From Flavivirga rizhaonensis (GTDB lineage: Bacteria; Bacteroidota; Bacteroidia; Flavobacteriales; Flavobacteriaceae), in contig NZ_SRSO01000016.1 of assembly GCF_004791695.1 (NCBI RefSeq), positions 47,090 through 111,089 on the forward strand: a stretch of DNA of 64,000 bases. The letters are read 5' to 3'. Made by a program: the position numbers and the translations under genes. The notes below the pieces were generated by a model. That model was not told the DNA's origin, made no database searches, and saw only the letters and a list, made by a program, of their open reading frames with translations. Positions 28,963 to 38,292 of the stretch are shown piece after piece. How positions within the stretch are numbered: the stretch's first letter is position 1; every line of letters begins with the position of its first letter.

Positions 28963-30489
28963 ATGAAAAAAATAAAAGTTTTATTCATTTTAAGTGCCCT
29001 AGTGGTTATGGCCACTTCGGTATCCTGTAGTGATAAATTTGATTCGCAAGAAGGTCAGTTGAATGCTGCAGATTTAGATTACACTGATACAAATGGTATG
29101 ATTGAGCCTTTAATTGGCGCATATAATGTATTTGCTACCAGACATTGGGCAGAACCCTTACTCATAGCCGTTAGAGGAGACGATGTTAATGCAGGAGGTC
29201 TTGGAGATCAACAGCCTTTTGCTGATACGGATTTATACGCTTACAATAAAGATTATTGGATGTACAATGAGTTTTGGAATCAGCATTACAGTGATATCAT
29301 TGATCTTAACACTGCAATAGTACAAGTTGAGCGTTTTAAAGAGTTTTTGAGTGAAAACGAAAAGCCCTTAGCAGACCAATATATTGCAGAAATTAAAGTT
29401 TTAAGAGCTTGGTTGCAATTTAACGTAGCACGCGTTTGGAAAGACGTGTTTATTTATGAAACGAATACTCCCGCCGATGAAATTGAAGCAAATGGGGTGT
29501 CTTCTAAGGAAGAAGTTATGCAATATCTATCAGATCAGATGGATGAAATTGCTTCAGATTTACCCGATATGAGACCAAATGAGCGGCCAGATTTACCTGG
29601 CGCCGTTACAAGATATACGGCTTATGCAATGAAAGCTATGGCAAATTTAGAACTCGGGAATTACCAAGGCGTGGCAGATGCTGCCGGAGCTATTATAAAT
29701 TCAGGTAAGTTTTCGCTTTACTCTGATTATTACCAACTTTTCAAAAAACCTGGTGAATTGAGTGATGAAAACCTCTTGGAAATGCAGTATTCGGATTTTA
29801 ATTCCGAAACGGGAGATCGTTTTTACCATCTATACGCTCCCTTTGGTTCTCAAAACTGGACTCCAGCTCGAGAAAATGCAAGAAGTGGTTGGGGATTCTA
29901 TGAGCCAAGTATGAAATTTATTAAATTCATGCTGGATAGAAATGAAACTATTCGTCTTGAGACCAGTGTGTTATTTACAGATCGAGGAATTTTGGATCTT
30001 GAAGCAGATGGTTATAATAGTCTTCCTTCGTTTGTAAGAAATACAACAAGAGATGGAGATATCATCAACGATTATGCAAGAGCTAAGTTTGCCAGTGGTA
30101 AACATTATCTGCCATCCATTCAACTTACAGACGAAAGAGACGATTATGGAGGAGGAAAAAACTTCATAAATATAAGATATGCCGAAATACTATTAATGTA
30201 TGCAGAAGCACTTACTCAGGGCGCTAATGGTAATGGGCTTACAGCAGCTCAAGCGGTAAATCTTATCAGACAAAGAGCCAATATGCCTGATTTACCAAGT
30301 GTGACACTTGACCAGATAATGGATGAGAAACTAGCTGAGTTAGGTCTTGAATGGGGTATTAGATATTATGATATGATCCGCTTAGGTCGATACAGTGAAT
30401 TGAGTTATGACGGAAGAACTTTTTCCGAAGATAAAGCATATTTGCCCTACCCTCAGGAACAAGTTGATGCATTGCCGTTAGAAAATTAA
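28963..30489 (+). CDS. SusD/RagB-family glycan-binding lipoprotein
   Basis: A 508-residue SusD-like protein with lipoprotein signal ending TSVSC (Cys22), helical TPR region (EIKVLRAWLQFNVARVWKDV) and typical C-terminal segments (FINIRYAEILLMYAEALTQG; WGIRYYDMIRLGRYSEL). It forms the lid of the SusC transporter encoded immediately upstream. The length is usual for polysaccharide-type SusD proteins. Next comes the surface-binding lipoprotein gene after 18 bp, so the three are one transcription unit. Confidence 0.95.
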   Translation: MKKIKVLFILSALVVMATSVSCSDKFDSQEGQLNAADLDYTDTNGMIEPLIGAYNVFATRHWAEPLLIAVRGDDVNAGGLGDQQPFADTDLYAYNKDYWMYNEFWNQHYSDIIDLNTAIVQVERFKEFLSENEKPLADQYIAEIKVLRAWLQFNVARVWKDVFIYETNTPADEIEANGVSSKEEVMQYLSDQMDEIASDLPDMRPNERPDLPGAVTRYTAYAMKAMANLELGNYQGVADAAGAIINSGKFSLYSDYYQLFKKPGELSDENLLEMQYSDFNSETGDRFYHLYAPFGSQNWTPARENARSGWGFYEPSMKFIKFMLDRNETIRLETSVLFTDRGILDLEADGYNSLPSFVRNTTRDGDIINDYARAKFASGKHYLPSIQLTDERDDYGGGKNFINIRYAEILLMYAEALTQGANGNGLTAAQAVNLIRQRANMPDLPSVTLDQIMDEKLAELGLEWGIRYYDMIRLGRYSELSYDGRTFSEDKAYLPYPQEQVDALPLEN

Positions 30490-30507
30490 TTAAAAAACTA
30501 TAAGGAA

Positions 30508-32283
30508 ATGAAATTATATATAAATAAACTTATTGGATTCATGTTACTGTTGCTTGTGTTTTCATGTAACGATGGTATCGACTCGATAACAGCAGTAGAT
30601 CCAGGCCCCGATGCAGGAGCTCCTGAGGTAACTCTTAAATATCCCATTGATGGAACTAAAATAAAAGTTAATGATCCTGTAGTAGCTATAAACGTTGAGT
30701 TTGAAGTTACAGATGATATTGAAGTAGAAACCATTGCAGTATCAATTAACAACAATCAGATAGCAACATTAAGTGGCTTTAAAGATTATAGACGTGTTTT
30801 AGCTGAGGTTCCTTTTGATAATGTCACCACAGGTCAACATGAATTAAAAGTTGAAGCGACAGATATTAACGGGAATACGACGACGGCTACTGCAAATTTT
30901 GAAAAAGAACCACCTTACATTCCAATTTTTGCAAATGAGACGCTTTATATGGATTTTGAAACAGATTACACAGAATTCATAAGTGTTACCAGAGCAACAA
31001 TAGTTGGGAATCCGGGCTTTGCAGGTGAAGGTTTGGCGAGTAATAATGCTTATGCCGGAGCAGAAGACTCCTATTTAACGGTGCCAACCAGTACCATGCA
31101 ATTAGGAAATGAAATATCTGCTGTCTTCTGGCATAAATTGAATGCATCTCCAGATCGGGCAGGCGTATTGGTAATAGGACCACCGGACGTAACAAACCCA
31201 GATAGCCAGAATAATAGAAATGGCGGATTCAGGTTATTTAGGGAAAATGCTGGAGGTATGCAGCGTTTTAAATTAAACGTAGGTACAGGTGCTGGTAATA
31301 CATGGGTTGATGGTGGTACTGATGCCGATGTCGACCCCAATAAAAATGAATGGGTAAACATAGCATTTACTATATCTGGAACAGAAGCACGTGTATATAT
31401 CAATGGTCAATTAGCCAAAGAAAGTGCTTTACCAGCTCCAGTAGATTGGACAGATTGCGATATCCTGTCTATTATGTCCGGAGCACCTCGTTTTACAGGT
31501 TGGAATCATAAGTCTGATCAAAGTTTTATGGATGAATTGCGTTTCTTCAATACGGCTTTATCACAAAGTGAAATTCAGAATATTATTGGAGTTACAAATC
31601 CATATACACCCGATGATGGCGAAACCATGTATATGGCGTTTGATGGAACCTATAAAAACTGGGTAACAGGAGGTGCAGCCGATATTACAGGAACTCCCGG
31701 TTTTGCAGGAGAAAGTAAATTAGGTAGTGATGCTTATGCTGGTGCTGCAGATTCATATATAACATTCCCAACAACAGGATTACTGGCAAGTGAATTTAGT
31801 GCTACGATGTGGCATAAGGTAAATGCTACACCAGATCGGGCAGGTGTTCTCGTTATAGGACCTGAAGATATCGGAAATGCTAATTATCCTGATTCACAAA
31901 ACAATAGAAGTAATGGGTTCAGATTCTTCAGGGAAAACGCAGGAGGTATGCAACGTTTTAAATTAAATGTTGGTACAGGAGCAGGAGATACTTGGGTAGA
32001 TGGAGGTGCGGCAGCTGATGTTGATCCTACAGCTAATGAATGGGTACATTTAGCCTTTACTATTTCTGGAACAAAAGCTATAGTTTACATCAATGGAGAA
32101 GTGGCTGCAGAGAGCGATATAACTGGTGTGGACTGGACGGGATGTGATATTTTATCTATCATGTCTGGAGCACCACGTTTTACAGGTTGGAATCATCGGT
32201 CTGATGAAAGTTATTTAGATGAATTGCATTTATATAACAAAACGCTTTCACAGTCGGAAGTTCAAACCATTATGGGAAATTAG
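30508..32283 (+). CDS. Surface lipoprotein with Ig-like and two duplicated LamG-like domains (glycan-binding protein)
   Basis: A 591-residue lipoprotein (lipobox LVFSC, Cys20). Residues about 37-140 form an Ig-like domain (PEVTLKYPIDGTKI ...). Two concanavalin/LamG-like domains follow at about 144-365 and 371-591; they share long identical blocks such as RENAGGMQRFKLNVGTGAG and ILSIMSGAPRFTGWNH, so they arose by a recent internal duplication. No catalytic residues are recognised. Its place directly after susCD fits a surface glycan-binding protein (SusE/F position). Ligand inferred from the neighbouring GH144-like enzymes. Confidence 0.82.
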   Translation: MKLYINKLIGFMLLLLVFSCNDGIDSITAVDPGPDAGAPEVTLKYPIDGTKIKVNDPVVAINVEFEVTDDIEVETIAVSINNNQIATLSGFKDYRRVLAEVPFDNVTTGQHELKVEATDINGNTTTATANFEKEPPYIPIFANETLYMDFETDYTEFISVTRATIVGNPGFAGEGLASNNAYAGAEDSYLTVPTSTMQLGNEISAVFWHKLNASPDRAGVLVIGPPDVTNPDSQNNRNGGFRLFRENAGGMQRFKLNVGTGAGNTWVDGGTDADVDPNKNEWVNIAFTISGTEARVYINGQLAKESALPAPVDWTDCDILSIMSGAPRFTGWNHKSDQSFMDELRFFNTALSQSEIQNIIGVTNPYTPDDGETMYMAFDGTYKNWVTGGAADITGTPGFAGESKLGSDAYAGAADSYITFPTTGLLASEFSATMWHKVNATPDRAGVLVIGPEDIGNANYPDSQNNRSNGFRFFRENAGGMQRFKLNVGTGAGDTWVDGGAAADVDPTANEWVHLAFTISGTKAIVYINGEVAAESDITGVDWTGCDILSIMSGAPRFTGWNHRSDESYLDELHLYNKTLSQSEVQTIMGN

Positions 32284-32324
32284 TTTTAGTTGCATATTGT
32301 GTTTGTAAGTTTATTTAGTTGAAT

Positions 32325-32361
32325 TTTTAGCTGCATTTTATTTAATAAAATGCAGCTAAAA
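32325..32361 (+). terminator. Perfect 17-bp hairpin between binding-protein and glucanase genes
   Basis: TTTTAGCTGCATTTTAT and ATAAAATGCAGCTAAAA pair perfectly around a TTA loop in the 95-bp gap, with a TTAATTT tail that is weak in uridines. Likely a partial terminator or 3'-end stabiliser that gives susCD and the binding protein higher transcript levels than the enzymes downstream. Confidence 0.7.
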
Positions 32362-32378
32362 TTAATTTGTAGTTCTAT

Positions 32379-33752
32379 ATGAGTTTTTCTATTAAGAAGA
32401 CATTGATTTTTCTATTGCTTTTACCTTTAATATATTTTAACTGTAAGGATGAAAAAGACAAGATTGTAAAAAGAGAGCCTATTAAGAAGCCTTTAGTTAT
32501 AAATGATGATGAGGCCTTATTAGATTTAGCTCAAAAACAAACTTTCAATTATTTTTGGGATGGCGCGGAGCCTAACTCAGGTCTTGCCCCAGAACGTTTA
32601 CATATAGACAATGTTTACCCTACATCACCAAAATATACCGTTACTACAGGAGGTAGTGGTTTTGGAATGATGGCTATTTTGGTAGGCGTGAAACGTGGAT
32701 TTATAACCAGAGAACAGGCGTTAAGGCGTTTTGTTAAGATGGTAGGTTTTCTAGAAAATGCTGATAGATTCCATGGAGCATGGCCACATTGGTTGGATGG
32801 GCAAACAGGTAAAATGATGCCCTTTAGCAAAAAAGATAATGGTGGGGATTTGGTAGAAACCGCATTTTTAGTTCAAGGTTTGTTAACAGTTGCCGAATAT
32901 TTTAAAAACGGCAATGAAGAGGAACAAAAATTAGTAGAAAAAATAGATAAACTTTGGCATGACGTAGAATGGGATTGGTATACCAAAGGTGAAGATGTGT
33001 TGTATTGGCATTGGTCACCAGAATACAACTGGGATATGAATTTTCCAGTTGGGGGCTATAACGAATGTTTAATTATGTATGTTTTAGCAGCCTCATCACC
33101 TACACATGCTGTAAATGAAGCAGTGTATCATAAAGGTTGGGCTAGAGATGGGGATATTGTTTCTAATGAAACATATTACGGGGAAGATTTAATTCTTGAT
33201 TATTACGAACACGATAAATCTCCTGTAGGACCTATGTTTTGGGCACATTATTCCTATACCGGATTAAACCCGAAAGGGCTATCAGATACCTATGCAGATT
33301 ATTGGAAACTCGTTCAAAACCAAGCCAAAATTCATTACAAGCATGCAGTAGCTAATCCAAAAAATTATAAAGGTTATGGAGACAGTATCTGGGGCTTGAC
33401 ATCAAGTTATTCCGTAAAGGGTTATAAAGGACATAGGCCAGATAAAGACCTAGGTGTTATAGCGCCAACAGCGGCACTGTCCTCATTTCCATATACGCCA
33501 AAAGAGAGCATGCAAATGTTAAAAAAACTATATAAAGACCATGATAGCCTCATAGGTAAATATGGTCCTTATGATGCATTTAGTTTCGAACATAATTGGT
33601 ATACGCAAAGATATCTGGCTATAGACCAGGGGCCTATTCCTGTTATGATTGAAAATTATCGTTCCGGAATGTTGTGGAACCTCTTTATGGCAAATAAAGA
33701 CATCCAAAAAGGACTGAATAAATTAGGATTCACATACTCAAAAGACGAATAA
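32379..33752 (+). CDS. GH144-like (COG5368 'glycoamylase') lipoprotein, probable endo-beta-1,2-glucanase, copy 1
   Basis: A 457-residue enzyme with a lipoprotein-type signal (Cys22 after LIYFN). The (alpha/alpha)6-barrel family signatures are present: DLAQKQTFNYFWDGAEPNSG, TTGGSGFGMMAILVGV, HGAWPHWLDG, GGDLVETAFLVQGLL, YWHWSPEY and APTAALSSFPYTPKES. These are those of PF10091/COG5368, which includes the characterised GH144 endo-beta-1,2-glucanases. It would cut the glucan at the cell surface. A paralogue follows after only 6 bp. Other COG5368 members have different or unknown activities, so the substrate is an inference supported by the GH3 gene downstream. Confidence 0.8.
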   Translation: MSFSIKKTLIFLLLLPLIYFNCKDEKDKIVKREPIKKPLVINDDEALLDLAQKQTFNYFWDGAEPNSGLAPERLHIDNVYPTSPKYTVTTGGSGFGMMAILVGVKRGFITREQALRRFVKMVGFLENADRFHGAWPHWLDGQTGKMMPFSKKDNGGDLVETAFLVQGLLTVAEYFKNGNEEEQKLVEKIDKLWHDVEWDWYTKGEDVLYWHWSPEYNWDMNFPVGGYNECLIMYVLAASSPTHAVNEAVYHKGWARDGDIVSNETYYGEDLILDYYEHDKSPVGPMFWAHYSYTGLNPKGLSDTYADYWKLVQNQAKIHYKHAVANPKNYKGYGDSIWGLTSSYSVKGYKGHRPDKDLGVIAPTAALSSFPYTPKESMQMLKKLYKDHDSLIGKYGPYDAFSFEHNWYTQRYLAIDQGPIPVMIENYRSGMLWNLFMANKDIQKGLNKLGFTYSKDE

Positions 33753-33758
33753 ATCTCT

Positions 33759-35129
33759 ATGCTTCGATATTCATTGATATTATTGTGTGTTGTGTGCTTT
33801 TCTTGTGGGAAAGATAATGGTCCGGGGTATCAGGAACCTTACATTCCGGGTTCAGATGATGACCCTACTGGGGTAGTGCCATTGAGTGATGAAGACATGA
33901 TGGATTTAACCCAAAAAGAAACCTTTAAATACTTTTGGGATTTTGCACATTCAAATTCCGGTGCAGCAAAGGAAAGATATCATCCAAATAATCCGACGCT
34001 CAATCAAAATGTAGTAACAACAGGAGGCACTGGATTTGGACTCATGAGTATTCTGGTAGGTATAGAGCGTGATTTTATTACAAGAGAACAAGGTGTTTCT
34101 AGATTAAGTAAAATAGTAACATTTTTAGAAAACGCAGATCGTTTTCACGGCGCATGGTCGCATTGGATAGATGGTAACTCAGCCAATGCATTACCTTTTA
34201 GCGTAAAGGATGATGGGGGCGATTTGGTAGAAACCGCATTTTTGGTACAAGGACTCATTTGTATCAAAGAATATTTCAAAAATGGTTCAGATATAGAAAA
34301 AGCTTTGGCACAACAAGCAGACGAACTATGGAAAGGTGTAGAATGGAATTGGTACACCCAGAACCAGGATGTCTTATACTGGCATTGGAGTCCTAATCAT
34401 GATTTTGATATCAACTTGAAGTTAACAGGCTATAACGAAGTTTTAATCACTTATATTTTAGCCGCAGCTTCACCAGATTATACAATTGATAAAACAGCTT
34501 ACGAAAAAGGTTGGGCTAATAATGGAGCCATTATTTCCTCAAGTTCGCAGTACGGTTTTCCGTTGGTGCTAAGACATGCTGGTGGCTCCAATTTTGGAGG
34601 CCCTCTGTTTTTTAGTCATTATTCATTCTTAGGATTGAACCCTAAAAACTTAACCGATCCATATGGGAATTATTGGAATTTGGTAGTCAACCATACTAAG
34701 ATCAATCGTCAATACTGTATAGTCAATCCGAAAAACTATATAGATTATGGCGAAGATTGTTGGGGGTTAACAGCAAGTTATTCAAGAAATGCAGACGGTT
34801 CAAGAGGGTATTCAGCACATAGTCCTTCAAACGACACAGGGGTGGTGTCTCCAACAGCAGCCATTAGTTCTATACCCTATACACCTACGGAATCTCTTAA
34901 AGTGATGCACTATTTATATCAAAATAAAGATAAATTATTAGGACCAGCAGGATTTTACGATGCCTTTAGTCCGCATTATAATTTTTGGGTTACCGAAACC
35001 TACCTTGCTATAGATCAGGGGCCTCAAATTATTATGATTGAAAATCATAGAACAGGGTTGTTATGGAACCTATTTATGCAAAATGAAGATGTTAAAAAAG
35101 GACTGGATAAATTAGGATTTAATTATTAG
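33759..35129 (+). CDS. GH144-like (COG5368) lipoprotein, copy 2
   Basis: A 456-residue paralogue of the preceding gene with the same landmarks (TQKETFKYFWDFAHSNSGAA, HGAWSHWIDG, GGDLVETAFLVQG, YWHWSPNH, SPTAAISSIPYTPTES) and a lipobox VCFSC (Cys16). A linker rich in Pro, Gly and Asp follows the cysteine (about 17-45), suited to surface display. The two copies differ throughout, so the duplication is old and they may divide the work (long versus short chains, or endo versus exo). The 263-bp gap after it holds only repeat sequence. Confidence 0.8.
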   Translation: MLRYSLILLCVVCFSCGKDNGPGYQEPYIPGSDDDPTGVVPLSDEDMMDLTQKETFKYFWDFAHSNSGAAKERYHPNNPTLNQNVVTTGGTGFGLMSILVGIERDFITREQGVSRLSKIVTFLENADRFHGAWSHWIDGNSANALPFSVKDDGGDLVETAFLVQGLICIKEYFKNGSDIEKALAQQADELWKGVEWNWYTQNQDVLYWHWSPNHDFDINLKLTGYNEVLITYILAAASPDYTIDKTAYEKGWANNGAIISSSSQYGFPLVLRHAGGSNFGGPLFFSHYSFLGLNPKNLTDPYGNYWNLVVNHTKINRQYCIVNPKNYIDYGEDCWGLTASYSRNADGSRGYSAHSPSNDTGVVSPTAAISSIPYTPTESLKVMHYLYQNKDKLLGPAGFYDAFSPHYNFWVTETYLAIDQGPQIIMIENHRTGLLWNLFMQNEDVKKGLDKLGFNY

Positions 35130-35186
35130 GAAGTTATGAAGATTAAATTAATACGATATAATGAGGCTGTCTAAAAAGTATATGAA

Positions 35187-35356
35187 TTGTCATTTTGAGC
35201 ATTACTGAACTACAAAATACATTTTGTAGTGAAAGTAGCAAGCACAGCTTACTGAAAAATCTCAACTAATTATAATATTTAAGTGTTTAATTTTTAAGAG
35301 ATTCTTCACTTTAGCCTGTCTTGAGCGACAGTCGAAAGGTTCTGAATGACACTTTT
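35187..35356. repeat. Dispersed intergenic repeat fragments
   Basis: The gap between the second GH144-like gene and GH3 carries ATTGTCATTTTGAGC, the palindrome ACTACAAAAT/ATTTTGTAGT (35210-35231), AGAGATTCTTCACTTTAGCC and GAGCGACAGTCGAAAGG ... GAATGACA. These words recur in other gaps (37720, 44501, 53926, 60344). It begins and ends with TGTCATT/AATGACA in inverted orientation. No gene is present. Confidence 0.5.
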
Positions 35357-35392
35357 TAAACGCCCCTTTTACAAATAAAAAATACTAAAAAA

Positions 35393-37648
35393 ATGATTAA
35401 TACTCTAACCAAAGCTTACATTTTTTTACTCATAATGACCGTTTTTAGTTGTCGTACCGATTCTAAAAACGTCGTTAGCAAGGTTTCTAATGAAGCCCCG
35501 TTCGACGTTAAAGTCGATTCCTTGATGCGTCTAATGACTTTACAGGAAAAAATTGGCCAAACCGTCATGTATAGTGGCGGTTGGACGGTTACGGGTCCAA
35601 CAGTGAGTTCCAATAATAAAAAATATATAAAAGAAGGCAATGTTGGAGCCATGCTGAATGTATATTCAGCTAAAGGCACTAGAGATTTGCAAAAACTGGC
35701 AGTAGAAGAAACCAGATTGGGTATTCCGTTGTTGTTTGGCTATGATGTTATTCATGGCTTTAGAACCATTTTTCCAATCAATTTAGGATTAGCAGCAAGT
35801 TGGGATCTAGAAGATATAGAAAAAGGATCACGCATTGCAGCCGAGGAAGCCTCGGCAGAAGGGATACATTGGACGTTTGCACCTATGGTAGATATAGGGA
35901 GAGACCCGCGTTGGGGACGTATCTCAGAGGGCGCAGGTGAAGATGTCTATTTAGGGAGTGAAATTGCAAAAGCATACGTAAAAGGCTTTCAAGGGGACGA
36001 TTTATCCAAACATAATACGATACTTGCTTGCGCAAAACATTTTGTGGGCTATGGTGCTGCACAGGCTGGTCGTGATTATCATACAGTAAATATGGGCGAG
36101 GATGAACTTAGAAATGTATACTTACCACCTTTTGAAGCAACTGTAGAGGCGGGTGTAGAAACATTTATGACGGCTTTTAATGAAGTTAATGGCGTGCCTG
36201 CAACAGCAAATAAATTTATTTTTAGAGATATCTTAAGAGATGAATGGAATTTTAATGGTTTTGTGGTTACCGATTATACGGCTATTAACGAATTAGTGCC
36301 TCACGGATTTGCAGAAGATGAAAAACATGCCACAAAATTAGCTATTAATGCGGGTATCGATATGGATATGATGAGCAGTGCAAATCGTCTCTATTTAGAA
36401 GAATTAGTGAATGAAGGAAGCGTAGATGAGACATTGATTAATGACGCTTGCCGAAGAATTTTGCTGACAAAATATAAACTGGGGTTGTTTGATGATCCCT
36501 ATAGATACTGCGACGAGCAACGTGAAAAAGAAGTGGTTTATAAACCTGAGTTCTTAGAAGCAGCACGTAAATCTGCAGCGATGTGTTCTGTGTTGTTAAA
36601 GAATGAAGGCAAAGGATTGCCTTTAAATAATAGCCAAACAATAGCACTAATAGGGCCATTGGCGAAAGACAAAGAAAATATTATAGGCAATTGGGCGGCG
36701 GCTGGCGATAGAAAAGGCAAGGCTATTAGTGTGCATGAAGGAATTCAGGAGTATTTAGGCGATTCAAAAATTATATATGCCAAAGGTTGCGAGATTGAAG
36801 GTGATGATAAAAGTGAATTTAATAGAGCTATAAATGCTGCAAAACGAGCAGATAAAGTCGTTATGGTGATGGGAGAAGACTACGATATGAGTGGAGAAGC
36901 TGCCAGTAGAACCAATATAAAACTACCCGGACGTCAGACAGATTTAATAAAAGCAATTCGTAAAGCAGTACCCAATAAAAAAATTATATTGGTTTTAATG
37001 AATGGTCGTCCGTTGGATCTATCAGAAGAAGACCATTTAGCAGATGCCATTTTAGAAACCTGGTTTCCGGGAACTAGTGGTGGAAGCGGCGTTGCCGATG
37101 TGTTGTTTGGAACGTATAATCCATCAGGAAAATTACCAGTAACCTTTCCAAGAACCTTAGGGCAAGTACCTATTTATTATAATATGAAAAATACAGGACG
37201 CCCCATTCCTCCCAATAATCCAAAAGAAGATTACAAATCTAATTATATTGATTCGCCCAATACGCCTTTATACCCTTTCGGACATGGGTTGAGCTATACT
37301 AATTTCGAATACTCCGATGTTCAATTATCAGCAACCACTATAGGGTCTTCAGATACCTTAACCGCCTCTGTTACTATAACAAATACGGGTGATTACGATG
37401 GGTCTGAAGTGGCGCAATTATATGTTCATGATAAAGTAGGAAGTATCACAAGACCAGTAAAAGAACTTAAAGGCTTCGAAAAAATAGTCCTTAAAAAAGG
37501 AGAAAGTAAAACAGTGAGTTTTGACTTAACCGTTGAAGATTTAAAGTTTTATAACAATGACACATTTACCGTAGAACCGGGAACATTTGAAATTGCTATA
37601 AAAGGCACTTCAGATTTTAATTTTGAACACATATTTACATTAGAATAG
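35393..37648 (+). CDS. GH3 beta-glucosidase (BglX-like) lipoprotein
   Basis: A 751-residue GH3 enzyme with a lipoprotein signal (MTVFSC, Cys20). The N-terminal TIM barrel has KHFVGYGAAQAGRDY and the nucleophile aspartate Asp294 in GFVVTDYTA; the alpha/beta sandwich follows (about 390-590, with MGEDYDMSGEAASR carrying the likely acid/base region) and a C-terminal FN3-like domain (about 655-750). It would release glucose from oligosaccharides, either cell-surface or periplasmic. Following two GH144-like genes, it fits a sophoro-oligosaccharide (beta-1,2) glucosidase, but GH3 specificity cannot be read from sequence. Confidence 0.92.
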   Translation: MINTLTKAYIFLLIMTVFSCRTDSKNVVSKVSNEAPFDVKVDSLMRLMTLQEKIGQTVMYSGGWTVTGPTVSSNNKKYIKEGNVGAMLNVYSAKGTRDLQKLAVEETRLGIPLLFGYDVIHGFRTIFPINLGLAASWDLEDIEKGSRIAAEEASAEGIHWTFAPMVDIGRDPRWGRISEGAGEDVYLGSEIAKAYVKGFQGDDLSKHNTILACAKHFVGYGAAQAGRDYHTVNMGEDELRNVYLPPFEATVEAGVETFMTAFNEVNGVPATANKFIFRDILRDEWNFNGFVVTDYTAINELVPHGFAEDEKHATKLAINAGIDMDMMSSANRLYLEELVNEGSVDETLINDACRRILLTKYKLGLFDDPYRYCDEQREKEVVYKPEFLEAARKSAAMCSVLLKNEGKGLPLNNSQTIALIGPLAKDKENIIGNWAAAGDRKGKAISVHEGIQEYLGDSKIIYAKGCEIEGDDKSEFNRAINAAKRADKVVMVMGEDYDMSGEAASRTNIKLPGRQTDLIKAIRKAVPNKKIILVLMNGRPLDLSEEDHLADAILETWFPGTSGGSGVADVLFGTYNPSGKLPVTFPRTLGQVPIYYNMKNTGRPIPPNNPKEDYKSNYIDSPNTPLYPFGHGLSYTNFEYSDVQLSATTIGSSDTLTASVTITNTGDYDGSEVAQLYVHDKVGSITRPVKELKGFEKIVLKKGESKTVSFDLTVEDLKFYNNDTFTVEPGTFEIAIKGTSDFNFEHIFTLE

Positions 37649-37719
37649 CATGGTTGGATATAGCTTAATCTATTTAACATTATTGTAAACTAGTTAATAA
37701 CAATATTTAGAGTCGGGTA

Positions 37720-37792
37720 TCATTCAGAAGGCTATCGAAAACAAAATATATTTTGTTTGAAGATATAAGCGAAGCTTACGACTGAAGAATCT
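37720..37792. repeat. 73-bp repeat, near-identical copy at 60344-60416
   Basis: Runs from TCATTCAGAAGGCTATCG through CAAAATATATTTTG and AAGCGAAGCTTACGACTGAA to GAATCT. Only one mismatch with the copy at 60344-60416 over 73 bp. It lies in the 644-bp gap after the GH3 gene, which also holds CATTCCTGCGGAGGCAGGAA (about 37949, also seen inverted near 60450) and the left inverted repeat at 38058. No gene is visible in the gap. Confidence 0.75.
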
Positions 37793-38057
37793 CTAAAAAA
37801 TTATCAAAAGGTTCTTCGCTGTGTTCTGAACAAACAGCTCTAGATTAGTTGCTTAAAAAACACGTCAATGGTAGATTGAAGACAAAAAATTATCAAGCGT
37901 ATAAAATGACGTTATCGAATATGAGTGATTAAATAGTCGGTTTTGTCATTCCTGCGGAGGCAGGAATCCACTCGATAAGATATATGTTTCATATTAAAAT
38001 AACATGAGTTCGATACAAATTTAGTTTTATTTAAATGAAAATCAGTTAATTATATTC

Positions 38058-38247
38058 AAATGTCAGGTTGAGTACTTCGGCTATAGTTTATACTGAGCGC
38101 AGTCGAAGTACTCAGTATAAACTAAAGTCGAAACCTAATTAAAACAACTGAATTTTTAAAACCTTTCGACTGCGTTCAAGGTGACAAGTTTTATTTTATT
38201 GAACTTTTGTCTATTTTTTTATAAATTTTATGTCGAAAACTCACGTT
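38058..38247 (+). repeat. Left arm of ~188-bp inverted repeat flanking the GH2 gene
   Basis: The segment from AAATGTCAGGTTGAG to CTCACGTT is the reverse complement of 40930-41117 with two substitutions and one 2-bp indel. Inside the arm, AGTTTATACTGAG and CTCAGTATAAACT form a 13-bp hairpin. The arm ends 45 bp before the GH2 start codon. Confidence 0.92.
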
Positions 38248-38292
38248 AAAAAACAATGTCTTTAAAATTAAAAAATTATTATAAAAATCATT

